Below, piece by piece: positions 1-11,168 of a stretch of DNA of 22,014 bases. The notes under the pieces were generated by a model. It searched no databases. It was not told where the DNA came from and saw only the letters and a program-made list of their open reading frames with translations. The DNA comes from Saccoglossus kowalevskii (taxonomy: Eukaryota > Hemichordata > Enteropneusta > Harrimaniidae), in contig NW_003118239.1 in NCBI RefSeq assembly GCF_000003605.2, positions 1-22,014 on the forward strand. The letters run 5' to 3'. The position numbers were made by a program, and so were the translations under genes. How positions within the stretch are numbered: position 1 is the stretch's first letter; every line of letters begins with the position of its first letter.

Positions 1-135
1 GTCATTATATGGTCTATCATGTATTCGTGAACGGGATGACTGGGTCATTATATGGTCTATCATTGTATTCGTGACGGGATGACTGGGTCATATATGGGTA
101 TATCATTGTATTCGTGACGGGCTGACTTCGGTCAT
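1..135. repeat. Indel-rich array edge
   Basis: These first three or so units carry about six single-base indels relative to the consensus. They are TCATTATATGG (an extra T) twice, ATCATGTATT (a missing T), GTGAACGGG (an extra A), TATATGGGTATATC (an extra base) and GACTTCGGTC (an extra C). The remaining window shows only about as many small indels in nearly 22 kb. Position at the very edge and the homopolymer-like nature of several changes suggest uncorrected read or consensus errors at a contig end. A genuinely degenerate array margin is the alternative. Confidence 0.75.
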
Positions 136-865
136 ATATGGTCTATCATTGTATTCGTGACAAGATGACTGGGTCATATATGGTCTATCATTGTATTCGT
201 GACGAGATGACTGGGTCATATATGGTCTATCATTGTATTTGTGACGAACTGACTGGGTCATATATGGTCTATCATTGTATTCGTGACGGGCTGACTTGGT
301 CATATATGGTCTATCATTGTATTCGTGACGGGATGACTGGGTCATATATGGTCTATCATTGTATTCGTGACGGGATGACTGGGTCATATATGGTCTATCA
401 TTGTATTCGTGACGGCATGACTGGGTCAAATATGGTCTATCATTGTATTCGTGACGGGATAACTTGGTCATATATGGTCTATCATTGTATTCGTGACGAG
501 ATGACTGGGTCATATATGGCCTATCATTGTATTCGTGATGGGCTGACTTGGTCATATATGGTCTATCATTGTATTTGTGACGAACTGACTTGGTCAGATA
601 TGGTCTATCATTGTATTCGTGACGAGATGACTGGGTCATATATGGTCTATGATTGTATTCGTGACGGGCTGACTTGGTCATATATGGTCTATCATGGTAT
701 TCGTGACGAACTGACTTGGTCATATATGGTCTATCATTGTATTTGTGACGAACTGACTTGGTCACATATGGTCTATCATTGTATTCGTGACGAGATGACT
801 GGGTCATATATGGTCTATCATTGTATTCGTGACGGGCTGACTTGGTCATATATGGTCTATCATTG

Positions 866-970
866 TATTTGTGACGGACTGACTGGGTAATATATGGTCT
901 ATCATTGTATTTGTGACGGACTGACTGGGTAATATATGGTCTATCATTGTATTTGTGACGGACTGACTTA
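866..970. repeat. Small island of TAA-type units
   Basis: Two adjacent units have C to A at unit position 2, turning TCATATAT into TAATATAT (TAA at 889 and 931), with the accompanying TTTGTGACGGACTGACTGGG tail. A third unit has the same tail but ends ACTTAGTC. These are the same subfamily as the large islands further right, here as a short isolated patch. The TAA and TAG create plus-strand stops in the otherwise open frame. Confidence 0.85.
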
Positions 971-1285
971 GTCATATATGGCCTATCATTGTATTTGTGA
1001 CGGGATGAATTGGTCATATATGGTCTATCATTGTATCTGTGACGAACTGACTTGGTCATATATGGTCTATCATTGTATTCATGACGGGATGACTGGGTCA
1101 TATATGGTCTATCATTGTATTCGTAACGGGCTGACTTGGTCATATATGGTCTATCATTGTATTTGTGACGAACTGCCTTGGTCATATATGGTCTATCATT
1201 GTATTCGTGACGGGACGACTGGGACATATATGGTCTATCATTGTATTCGTGACGGGATGACTTGGTCAAATATGGTCTATCATTG

Positions 1286-2030
1286 TATTTGTGACGGACT
1301 GACTTGGTCATATATGGTCTATCATTGTATTCGTGACGGAATGATTGGGTCATATATGGTCTATCATTGTATTCGTGACGGGATGACTGGGTCATATATG
1401 GTCTATCATTGAATTTGTGACGGGCTGACTTGGTCATATATGGTCTATCATTGTATTTGTGACGGGCTGACTTGGTCATATATGGTCTATCATTGTATTC
1501 GTGAAGGGATGACTGGGTCATATATGGTCTATCATTGTATTCGTGACGGGCTGACTTGATCATATATGGTCTATCATTGTATTCGTGACGGGATGACTGG
1601 GTCATATATGGTCTATCATTGTATTCGTGACGGGATGACTGGGTCATATATGGTCGATCATTGTATTCGTGACGGGATGACTGGGTCATATATGGTCTAT
1701 CATTGTATTCGTGACGGGATGACTGGGTCATATATGGTCTATCATTGTATTCGTGACGGGATGACTGGGTCATATATGGTATATCATTGTATTCGTGACG
1801 GGCTGACTTGGTCATATATGGTCTATCATTGTATTCGTGACAAGATGACTGGGTCATATATGGTCTATCATTGTATTCGTGACGAGATGACTGGGTCATA
1901 TATGGTCTATCATTGTATTTGTGACGAACTGACTGGGTCATATATGGTCTATCATTGTATTCGTGACGGGCTGTCTTGGTCATATATGGTCTATCATTGT
2001 ATTCTTGACGGGATGACTGGGTCATATATG
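1286..2030. repeat. Segmental copy 1a, paired with 7648-8392
   Basis: This stretch matches 7648-8392 unit for unit at a constant offset of 6362 bp. Shared private variants include ATGATTGGG, two successive TTTGTGACGGGCTG units, GTGAAGGG, the rare CTTGATCATA (1556 and 7917) and GGTCGATCA (1652 and 8014). Similarity breaks down after about 2030. Upstream, both copies also share CATGACGGG and GTAACGGG units, but copy 1a has three extra units (126 bp). It is an intra-array duplication, probably by unequal exchange or gene conversion. Confidence 0.85.
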
Positions 2031-2369
2031 GTCTATCATTGTATTCGTGACGGGCTGACTTGGTCATATATAGTCTATCATTGTATTTGTGACGAACTGA
2101 CTTGGTCATATATGGTCTATCATTGTATTTGTGACGGGATGACTGGGTCATATATGGTCTATCATTGTATTTGTGACGAACTGACTTGGTCATATATGGT
2201 CTATCATTGTATTCGTGACGGGATGACTGGGTCATATATGGTTTATCATTGTATTCGTGACGGGATGACTTGGTCATATATGGTCTATCATTGTATTTGT
2301 GACGGACTGACTTGGTCATATATGGTCTATCATTGTATTCGTGACGGGATGACTGGGTCATATATGGTC

Positions 2370-3070
2370 TATCATTGTATTCGTGATGGGATGATTGGGT
2401 CATATATGGTCTATCATTGTATTTGTGACGGGCTGACTTGGTCATATATGGTCTATCATTGTATTTGTGACGGGCTGACTTGGTCATATATGGTCTATCA
2501 TTGTATTCGTGAAGGGATGACTGGGTCATATATGGTCTATCATTGTATTCGTGACGGGCTGACTTGGTCATATATGGTCTATCATTGTATTCGTGACGGA
2601 ATGACTGGGTCAAATATGATCTATCATTGTATTCGTGACGGGATAACTGGGTCATATATGGTCTATCATTGTATACGTGACGAGATGACTGGGTCATATA
2701 TGGCCTATCATTGTATTCGTGACGGGCTGACTTGGTCATATATGGTCTATCATTGTATTTGTGACGAACTGACTTGGTCAGATATGGTCTATCATTGTAT
2801 TCGTGACGAGATGCCTGGGTCATATATGGTCTATCATTGTATTCGTGACGGGCTGACTTGGTCATATATGGTCTATCATTGTATTCGTGACGAACTGACT
2901 TGGTCATATATGGTCTATCATTGTATTTGTGACGAACTGACTTGGTCACATATGGTCTATCATTGTATTCGTGACGAGATGACTGGGTCATATATGGTTT
3001 ATCATTGTATTCGTGACGGGCTGACTTGGTCATATATGGTCTATCATTGTATTCGTGACGGGATGACTGG
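2370..3070. repeat. Third, more diverged copy of the left module
   Basis: The unit order (ATGATTGGG, two TTTGTGACGGGCTG, GTGAAGGG, then later TCAAATATG, GGATAACT, GGCCTATC, TCAGATATGG and TCACATATGG units) parallels both the window start and 7700-8870. It lacks one unit after ATGATTGGG and has extra private changes such as ATGATCTATC, GTATACGTG and GAGATGCCTGGG. This makes it an older or independently drifted copy of the same module. Confidence 0.75.
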
Positions 3071-3576
3071 GTCATATATGGTCTATCATTGTATTTCGTG
3101 ACGAGATGACTGGGTCATATATGGTCTATCATTGTATTCGTGACAGGATGACTGGGTCATATATGGTCTATCATTGTATTCATGACGGGATGACTGGGTC
3201 ATATATGGTCTATTATTGTATTCGTGATGGGATGACTTGGTCATATATGGTCTATCATTGTATTCGTGACGGGATGACTGGGTCATATATGGTCTATCAT
3301 TGTATTCGCGACGGAATGACTGGGTCATATATGGTCTATCATTGTATTCGTGACGGGATGACTGGGTCATATATGGTCTACCATTGTATTCGTGACGGGC
3401 TGACTTGGTCATATATGGTCTATCATTGTATTCGTGACGGGATGACTGGGTCATATATGGTCTATCATTGTATTCGTGATGGGATGACTGGGTCATATAT
3501 GGTATATCATTGTATTCGTGACGGGATGACTGGGTCATATATGGTCTATCATTGTATTCGTGACGGTATGACTGGG

Positions 3577-3660
3577 TCGTATATGGTCTATCATTGTATT
3601 AGTGACGGGGTTATTGGGTAGTATATTGTTTGTCATTGTATTCGTGACGGGATGACTGGG
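3577..3660. repeat. Divergent junction unit pair (first of 17)
   Basis: Two adjacent 42-bp units depart from all others. The first carries TATTAGTGACGGGGTTATTG in place of the usual tail. The second begins TAGTATATTGTTT. Taking the A of AGTGACGGGG as the anchor, the pair recurs at 3601, 5603, 10004, 11169, 12681, 12977, 13523, 14236, 14824, 15118, 15958, 16252, 17551, 18685, 18979, 20113 and 21583. There are two subtypes. TTTGTCATTG followed by GACGGGATG occurs at 3601, 5603, 10004 and 17551. TTTTTC followed by GACGCGATG occurs at the other thirteen. Each pair gives a TAG stop on plus and a TAA stop on minus in the otherwise open frames. Confidence 0.92.
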
Positions 3661-5602
3661 TCATATATGGTCTATCATTGTATTCGTGACGGGATGACTG
3701 GGTCATATATGGTCTATCATTGTATTCATGACGGGATGACTGGGTCATATATGGTCTATCATTGTATTCGTAACGGGCTGACTTGGTCATATATGGTCTA
3801 TCATTGTATTCGTGACGGGATGACTGGGTCATATATGGTCTATCATTGTATTTGTGACGAACTGACTTGGTCATATATGGTCTATCATTGTATTCGTGAC
3901 GGGATGACTTGGTCGTATATGGTCTATCATTGTATGTGTGACGGACTGACTTGGTCATATATGATCTATCATTGTATTCGTGAAAGGATGACTGGGTCAT
4001 ATATGGTCTATCATTGTATTTGTGACGGGATGACTGGGTCATATATGGTCTATCATTGTATTCGTGACGGGCTGACTTGGTCATATATGGTCTATCATTG
4101 TATTCGTGACGGGATGACTGGGTCATATATGGTCTATCATTGTATTCGTGACGGGATGACTGGGTCATATATGGTCTATCATTGTATTCGTGACGGGATG
4201 ACTGGGTCATATATGGTCTATCATTGTATTTGTGACGGGAGGACTGGGTCATATATGGTCTATCATTGTATTCGTGACGGGATGACTGGGTTATATATGG
4301 TCTATCATTGCATTCGTGACGGACTGACTGGGTAATACAAGTATATAGTCTATCATTGTATTTGTGACGGACTGACTGGGTAATACATGGTCTATCATTG
4401 TATTCGTGACGGACTGACTGGGTAATATATGGTCTATCATTGTAATTGTGACGGACTGACTGGGTAATATATGGTATTTCATTGTATTTGCGACGAACTG
4501 ACTGGGTAATAAATGGTCTATCATTGTATTTGTGACGGACTGACTGGGTAATATACGGTCTATCATTGTATTTGTGACGGACTGACTGGGTAATACTAGT
4601 ATATGGTCTATCATTGTATGTGTGACAGACTGACTGGGTAATATATGGTCTATTATTGTAATATTAGTATATGGTCTATCATTGTATTTGTGACGGACTG
4701 ACTGGGTAATACTAGTATATGGTCTATCATTGTATGTGTGACGGACTGACTGGGTAATATATGGTCCATCATTGCAATACTAGTATATGGTCTATCATTG
4801 TATGTGTAACGGATTGACTGGGTAATATATAGTCTATCGTTGTATTTGTGACGGACTGACTGGGTAATATATTGTCTATCATTGTATTTGTGACGGACTG
4901 ACTGGGTTATAAATGGTCTATCATTGTATTCGTGACGGGCTGACTTGGTCATATATGGTCTATCATTGTATTCGTGACGGGATGACTGGGTCATATATGG
5001 TCTATCATTGTATTCGTGACGAGATGACTGGGTCATATATGGTATATCATTGTATTCGTGACGGGATGACTGGGTCATATATGGTCTATCATTGTATTCA
5101 TGACGGGATGACTGGGTCATATATGGTCTATTATTGTATTCGTGATGGGATGACTTGGTCATATATGGTCTATCTTTGTATTCGTGACGGGATGACTGGG
5201 TCATATATGGTCTATCATTGTATTCGCGACGGAATGACTGGATCATATATGGTCTATCATTGTATTCGTGACGGGATGACTGGGTCATATATGGTCTACC
5301 ATTGTATTCGTGACGGGCTGACTTGGTCATATATGGTCTATCATTGTATTCGTGACGGGATGACTGAGTCATATGTGGTCTATCATTGTATTCATGACGG
5401 GCTGACTTGGTCATACATGGTCTATCATTGTATTCGTGACGGGATGACTGGGTCATATATGGTCTATCATTGTATTCGTGATGGGATGACTGGGTCATAT
5501 ATGGTCTATCATTGTATTCGTGACGGGATGACTGGGTCATATATGGTCTATCATTGTATTCGTGACGGTATGACTGGGTTGTATATGGTCTATCATTGTA
5601 TT
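3601..5602. repeat. Junction-to-junction segment, 2002 bp
   Basis: The segment begins with the TTTGTCATTG junction and spans 2002 bp, which by hand count equals 46 whole units plus 70 bp contributed by five irregular units in the TAA island. Its right part (about 5080-5300) carries a characteristic series: CATGACGGG, CTATTATTG with GATGGG, CGCGACGGA, then CTACCATTG. The same series recurs near 3180-3390, 8995-9200, 9665-9880 and 17990-18260. It closes with the common terminal series (ACATGG unit, GATGGG unit, GGTATG unit) before the next junction. Confidence 0.85.
4333..4912. repeat. TAA-type subfamily island 1, with irregular units
   Basis: This is a run of units with TAATATATGG in place of TCATATATGG and TTTGTGACGGACTGACTGGG tails. 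It contains length variants not seen elsewhere: 48-bp units with TAATACAAGTATATAG (4333) or TAATACTAGTATATGG (4591, 4707), and fused truncated-plus-full units of 68 bp around 4639 and 4755 (CATTGCAATACTAGTATATG). Four of these five irregular units share AGTATATGG, and those with ACTAGT carry a SpeI recognition sequence. On the minus strand the C to A change opens a second frame repeating ILPSQSVTNTMIDH. It is the longest and most irregular island of this subfamily. Confidence 0.88.
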
Positions 5603-6397
5603 AGTGACGGGGTTATTGGGTAGTATATTGTTTGTCATTGTATTCGTGACGGGATGACTGGGTCATATATGGTCTATCATTGTATTCGTGATGGGATGAC
5701 TGGGTAATAAATGGTCTATCATTGTATTTGTGACGGACTGACTGGGTAATATATGGTCTATCATTGTATTTGTGACGGACTGACTGGGTAATTCTAGTAT
5801 ATGGTCTATCATTGTATGTGTGACGGACTGACTGGGTAATATATGGTCCATCATTGCAATACTAGTATATGGTCTATCATTGTATGTGTGACGGACTGAC
5901 TGGGTAATATATAGTCTATCGTTGTATTTGTGACGGACTGACTGGGTAATATATTGTCTATCATTGTATTTGTGACGGACTGACTGGGTTATAAATGGTC
6001 TATCATTGTATTTGTGACGGACTGACTGGGTAATATATGGTCTATCATTGTATTTGTGACGGACTGACTGGGTAATATATGGTCTATCATTGTATTTGTG
6101 ACGGACTGACTGGGTAATATATGGTCTATCATTGTATTTGTGACGGACTGACTGGGTAATATATGGTCTATCATTGTATTTGTGACGGACTGACTGGGTA
6201 ATATATGGTCTATCGTTGTATTCGTGACGGGCTGACTTGGTCATATATGGTCTATCATTGTGTTCGTGACGGGATGACTTGGTCATATATGGTCTATCAT
6301 TGTATTCGTGACGGGATGACTGGGTCATATATGGTCTATCATTGTATTTGTGACGAACTGACTTGGTCATATATGGTCTATCATTGTATTTGTGACG
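5603..6397. repeat. Segmental copy 2a, paired with 10004-10798
   Basis: Starting at a TTTGTCATTG junction, this stretch matches 10004-10798 at a constant offset of 4401 bp, including the entire TAA island with its irregular units, and differs at only scattered bases. Examples are TAATTCTAG at 5789 versus TAATACTAG, GATGGG versus GAGGGG near 5690, and ATATGGTCC versus ATATTGTCC near 5843. The match stops abruptly inside a unit near 6397. The high identity suggests a recent copy event, or continuing conversion between the two. Confidence 0.88.
5705..6218. repeat. TAA-type subfamily island 2
   Basis: About twelve units carry the TAA form. They start with TAATAAATGG (5705) and include one 48-bp unit (from 5789) and one 68-bp fused unit (5837-5904, with CATTGCAATACTAG). 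A TTATAAATGG unit follows (5989), then five nearly identical TAATATATGG units (6031-6199) at exact 42-bp spacing. The homogeneous right end contrasts with the irregular left end, suggesting recent local amplification of the plain unit. Confidence 0.9.
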
Positions 6398-7647
6398 GGA
6401 TGACTTGGTCATATATGGTCTATCATTGTATTTGTGACGAACTGACTTGGTCATATATGGTCTATCATTGTATTCATGACGGGATGACTGGGTCATATAT
6501 GGTCTGTCATTGTATTCGTGACGGGCTGACTTGGTCATATATGGTCTATCATTGTATTTGTGACGAACTGACTTGGTCATATATGGTCTATCATTGTATT
6601 TGTGACGGGATGACTGGGTCATATATGGTCTATCATTGTATTTGTGACGAACTGACTTGGTCATATATGGTCTATCATTGTATTCATGACGGGATGACTG
6701 GGTCATATATGGTCTGTCATTGTATTCGTGACGGGCTGACTTGGTCATATATGGTCTATCATTGTATTTGTGACGAACTGACTTGGTCATATATGGTCTA
6801 TCATTGTATTCATGACGGGATGACTGGGTCATATATGGTCTATCATTGTATTCGTAACGGGCTGACTTGGTCATATATGGTCTATCATTGTATTCGTAAC
6901 GGGATGACTTGGTCATATATGGTCTATCATTGTATTCATGACGGGATGACTGGGTCATATATGGTCTATCATTGTATTCGTGATGGGATGACTTGGTCAT
7001 ATATGGTCTATCATTGTATTCGTGACGGGATGACTGGGTCATATATGGTCTATCATTGTATTTGTGACGAACTGACTTGGTCATATATGGTCTATCATTG
7101 TATTCGTGACGGGATGACTGGGTCATATATGGTCTATCATTGTATTCGTGACGGGATGACTTGGTCATATATGGTCTATCATTGTATACGTGACGGGATG
7201 ACTGGGTCATATATGGTCTATCATTGTATTCATGACGGGATGACTGGGTCATATATGGTCTATCATAGTATTCGTGATGGGATGACTTGGTCATATATGG
7301 TCTATCATTGTATTCGTGACGGGATGACTGGGTCATAAATGGTCTATCATTGTATTCGCGACGGAATGACTGGGTCATATATGGTCTATCATTGTATTCG
7401 TGACGAGATGACTGGGTCATATATGGTCTATCATTGTATTCGTGACGGGCTGACTTAGATCATATATGGTCTATCATTGTATTTGTGACGGGATGACTTG
7501 GTCATATATGGTCTATCATTGTATTTGTGACGAACTGACTTGGTCATATATGGTCTATCATTGTATTCATGACGGGATGACTGGGTCATATATGGTCTAT
7601 CATTGTATTCGTAACGGGCTGACTTGGTCATATATGGTCTATCATTG
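6219..7647. repeat. Ordinary units between TAA island 2 and the 7.65-kb copy
   Basis: These are regular units with many GAACTGACTTGG types alternating with GGGATGACTGGG types. A local series containing GGTCTGTCATTG occurs twice (about 6504 and 6714, 210 bp or five units apart), a five-unit tandem duplication. A one-base insertion at about 7457 (CTTAGATCATA for CTTGGTCATA) shifts the phase. TCATAAATGG at 7333 introduces a plus-strand stop. No other structure is seen. Confidence 0.8.
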
Positions 7648-8392
7648 TATTTGTGACGGACTGACTTGGTCATATATGGTCTATCATTGTATTCGTGACG
7701 GGATGATTGGGTCATATATGGTCTATCATTGTATTCGTGACGGGATGACTGGGTCATATATGGTCTATCATTGTATTTGTGACGGGCTGACTTGGTCATA
7801 TATGGTCTATCATTGTATTTGTGACGGGCTGACTTGGTCATATATGGTCTATCATTGTATTCGTGAAGGGATGACTGGGTCATATATGGTCTATCATTGT
7901 ATTCGTGACGGGCTGACTTGATCATATATGGTCTATCATTGTATTCGTGACGGGATGACTGGGTCATATATGGTCTATCATTGTATTCGTGACGGGATGA
8001 CTGGGTCATATATGGTCGATCATTGTATTCGTGACGGGATGACTGGGTCATATATGGTCTATCATTGTATTCGTGACGGGATGACTGGGTCATATATGGT
8101 CTATCATTGTATTCGTGACGGGATGACTGGGTCATATATGGTATATCATTGTATTCGTGACGGGCTGACTTGGTCATATATGGTCTATCATTGTATTCGT
8201 GACAAGATGACTGGGTCATATATGGTCTATCATTGTATTCGTGACGAGATGACTGGGTCATATATGGTCTATCATTGTATTTGTGACGAACTGACTGGGT
8301 CATATATGGTCTATCATTGTATTCGTGACGGGCTGACTTGGTCATATATGGTCTATCATTGTATTCGTGACGGGATGACTGGGTCATATATG
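7648..8392. repeat. Segmental copy 1b, partner of 1286-2030
   Basis: This is the partner of the stretch beginning at 1286, offset 6362 bp. It shares ATGATTGGG, GTGAAGGG, CTTGATCATA, GGTCGATCA and the CAAG module (8203 here, 1841 there). It departs from copy 1a where that copy has CTGTCTTGG and TTCTTGACG, which look like private substitutions in 1a, and then the unit order diverges. Confidence 0.85.
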
Positions 8393-8870
8393 GTCTATCA
8401 TTGTATTCGTGACGGGATGACTGGGTCAAATATGGTCTATCATTGTATTCGTGACGGGATAACTGGGTCATATATGGTCTATCATTGTATTCGTGACGAG
8501 ATGACTGGGTCATATATGGCCTATCATTGTATTCGTGATGGGCTGACTTGGTCATATATGGTCTATCATTGTATTTGTGACGAACTGACTTGGTCAGATA
8601 TGGTCTATCATTGTATTCGTGACGAGATGACTGGGTCATATATGGTCTATCATTGTATTCGTGACGGGCTGACTTGGTCATATATGGTCTATCATGGTAT
8701 TCGTGACGAACTGACTTGGTCAAATATGGTCTATCATTGTATTTGTGACGAACTGACTTGGTCACATATGGTCTATCATTGTATTCGTGACGAGATGACT
8801 GGGTCATATATGGTCTATCATTGTATTCGTGACGGGCTGACTTGGTCATATATGGTCTATCATTGTATTC
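8203..8870. repeat. Segmental copy 3b, partner of 161-870
   Basis: The unit order here reproduces the window start (161-870). It runs through CAAG, GAG, GAACTGACTGGG, TCAAATATGG, GGATAACT, GGCCTATC, GATGGGCTG, TCAGATATGG, ATCATGGTATTC and TCACATATGG units. The left copy contains one additional unit (with GGCATG). After the last shared unit the left copy enters TAA-type units and this copy does not. Parts of the same series recur once more near 9233-9460. Confidence 0.82.
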
Positions 8871-8994
8871 GTGACGGGATGACTGGGTCATATATGGTCT
8901 ATCATTGTATTCGTGACGAGATGACTGGGTCATATATGGTCTATCATTGTATTCGTGACGGGATGACTGGGTCATATATGGTCTATCATTGTAT

Positions 8995-9880
8995 TCACGA
9001 CGGGATGACTGGGTCATATATGGTCCATTATTGTATTCGTGATGGGATGACTTGGTCATATATGGTCTATCATTGTATTCGTGACGGGATGACTGGGTCA
9101 TATATGGTCTATCATTGTATTCGCGACGGAATGACTGGGTCATATATGTTCTATCATTGTATTCGTGACGGGATGACTGGGTCATATATGGTCTACCATT
9201 GTATTCGTGACGGGCTGACTTGGTCATATATGGTCTATCATTGTATTTGTGACGAACTGACTTGGTCAGATATGGTCTATCATTGTATTCGTGACGAGAT
9301 GACTGAGTCATATATGGTCTATCATTGTATTCGTGACGGGCTGACTTGGTCATATATGGTCTATCATGGTATTCGTGACGAACTGACTTGGTCATATATG
9401 GTCTATCATTGTATTTGTGACGAACTGACTTGGTCACATATGGTCTATCATTGTATTCGTGACGAGATGACTGGGTCATATATGGTCTATCATTGTATTC
9501 GTGACGGGATGACTGGGTCATATATGGTCTATCATTGTATTCGTGACGGGATAACTGGGTCATATATGGTCTATCATTGTATTCGTTACGAGATGACTGG
9601 GTCATATATGGTCTATCATTGTATTCGTGACGGGATGACTGGGTCATATATGGTCTATCATTGTATTCATGACGGGATGACTGGGTCATATATGGTCTAT
9701 TATTGTATTCGTGATGGGATGACTTGGTCATATATGGTCTATCATTGTATTCGTGACGGGATGACTGGGTCATATATGGTCTATCATTGTATTCGCGACG
9801 GAATGACTGGGTCATATATGGTCTATCATTGTATTCGTGACGGGATGACTGGGTCATATATGGTCTACCATTGTATTCGT
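8995..9880. repeat. Paired CGCGACGGA / CTACCATTG series
   Basis: Two copies of a short unit series lie about 670 bp apart: CATGACGGG or CACGACGGG, then TATTATTG with GATGGG, then CGCGACGGA, then CTACCATTG, at 8995-9200 and 9665-9880. Between them is a partial repeat of the TCAGATATGG to TCACATATGG series. The whole block looks like a tandem duplication of one mosaic, with private changes in the first copy (GGTCCATTATTG, ATATGTTCTATC). Confidence 0.78.
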
Positions 9881-10003
9881 GACGGGCTGACTTGGTCATA
9901 TATGGTCTATCATTGTATTCGTGACGGGATGACTGAGTCATATATGGTCTATCATTGTATTCGTGACGGTATGACTGGGTCATATATGGTCTATCATTGT
10001 ATT

Positions 10004-11168
10004 AGTGATGGGGTTATTGGGTAGTATATTGTTTGTCATTGTATTCGTGACGGGATGACTGGGTCATATATGGTCTATCATTGTATTCGTGAGGGGATGA
10101 CTGGGTAATAAATGGTCTATCATTGTATTTGTGACGGACTGACTGGGTAATATATGGTCTATCATTGTATTTGTGACGGACTGACTGGGTAATACTAGTA
10201 TATGGTCTATCATTGTATGTGTGACGGACTGACTGGGTAATATATTGTCCATCATTGCAATACTAGTATATGGTCTATCATTGTATGTGTGACGGACTGA
10301 CTGGGTAATATATAGTCTATCGTTGTATTTGTGACGGACTGACTGGGTAATATATTGTCTATCATTGTATTTGTGACGGACTGACTGGGTTATAAATGGT
10401 CTATCATTGTATTTGTGACGGACTGACTGGGTAATATATGGTCTATCATTGTATTTGTGACGGACTGACTGGGTAATATATGGTCTATCATTGTATTTGT
10501 GACGGACTGACTGGGTAATATATGGTCTATCATTGTATTTGTGACGGACTGACTGGGTAATATATGGTCTATCATTGTATTTGTGACGGACTGACTGGGT
10601 AATATATGGTCTATCATTGTATTCGTGACGTGCTGACTTGGTCATATATGGTCTATCATTGTATTCGTGACGGGATGACTTGGTCATATATGGTCTATCA
10701 TTGTATTCGTGACGGGATGACTGGGTCATATATGGTCTATCATTGTATTTGTGACGAACTGACTTGGTCATATATGGTCTATCATTGTATTTGTGACGAA
10801 CTGACTGGGTCATATATGGTCTATCATTGTATTCGTGACGGGCTGACTTGGTCATATATGGTCTATCATTGTATTCGTGACGGGATGACTGGGTCATATA
10901 TGGTCTATCATTGTATTCGTGACGGGATGACTGGGTCATATATGGTCTATCATTGTATTTGTGACGAACTGACTTGGTCATATATGGTCTATCATGTATT
11001 CGTGACGGGATGACTTGGTCGTATATGGTCTATCATTGTATTCGTGATGGGATGACTGGGTCATATATGGTCTATCATTGTATTCGTGACGGGATGACTG
11101 GGTCATATATGGTTTATCATTGTATTCGTGACGGTATGACTGGGTCATATATGCTCTATCATTGTATT
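10004..11168. repeat. Junction-to-junction segment, 1165 bp, with copy 2b
   Basis: The segment opens with a TTTGTCATTG junction (here AGTGATGGGG) and contains the second copy of the 5603 block up to about 10798. Its length is 27 units plus 31 bp, which is exactly accounted for by one 48-bp unit, one 68-bp fused unit and a single-base deletion at about 10995 (ATCATGTATT). It ends at the first TTTTTC-type junction and so marks the boundary between the two domains of the window. Confidence 0.87.
10106..10619. repeat. TAA-type subfamily island 3
   Basis: This is a near copy of island 2, displaced by 4401 bp. It has the same TAATAAATGG start, one 48-bp unit with ACTAGT, the 68-bp fused unit with CATTGCAATACTAG, a TTATAAATGG unit and a closing run of plain TAATATATGG units. 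It changes into ordinary units at the same place as island 2, though with GACGTGCTG instead of GACGGGCTG. Confidence 0.9.

Larger units (their letters stand above)
136..3600. repeat. Left domain, first segment without junction
   Basis: About 82 repeat units precede the first junction marker. Recognisable landmarks recur inside: a CAAG-GAG-GAACTGACTGGG module at 161 and again at 1841; TCAGATATGG at 594 and 2778; GGCCTATC units near 518 and 2701; and the run of two TTTGTGACGGGCTG units followed by GTGAAGGG near 1411-1520 and again near 2420-2520. The segment is therefore already a mosaic of older internal copies. One extra T at about 3096 (GTATTTCGTG) breaks the reading phase on both strands. 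No gene or unique DNA is seen. Confidence 0.85.

Noticed and set aside
103-3075. A 990-codon open frame on the minus strand, and similar ones across the window on both strands, as genes for repeat proteins.
   Set aside because: The frames are a result of the 42-bp period, occur on both strands at once, show mostly residue-changing variation, have no non-repetitive ends or signal sequence, and stop at junction units or single-base indels.
4591-4800. The TAATACTAGTATATGG irregular units as insertion ends or target-site duplications of a mobile element.
   Set aside because: The extra 6 and 26 bp are themselves array-like sequence. There is no foreign DNA, terminal inverted repeat or flanking direct repeat beyond the array period.
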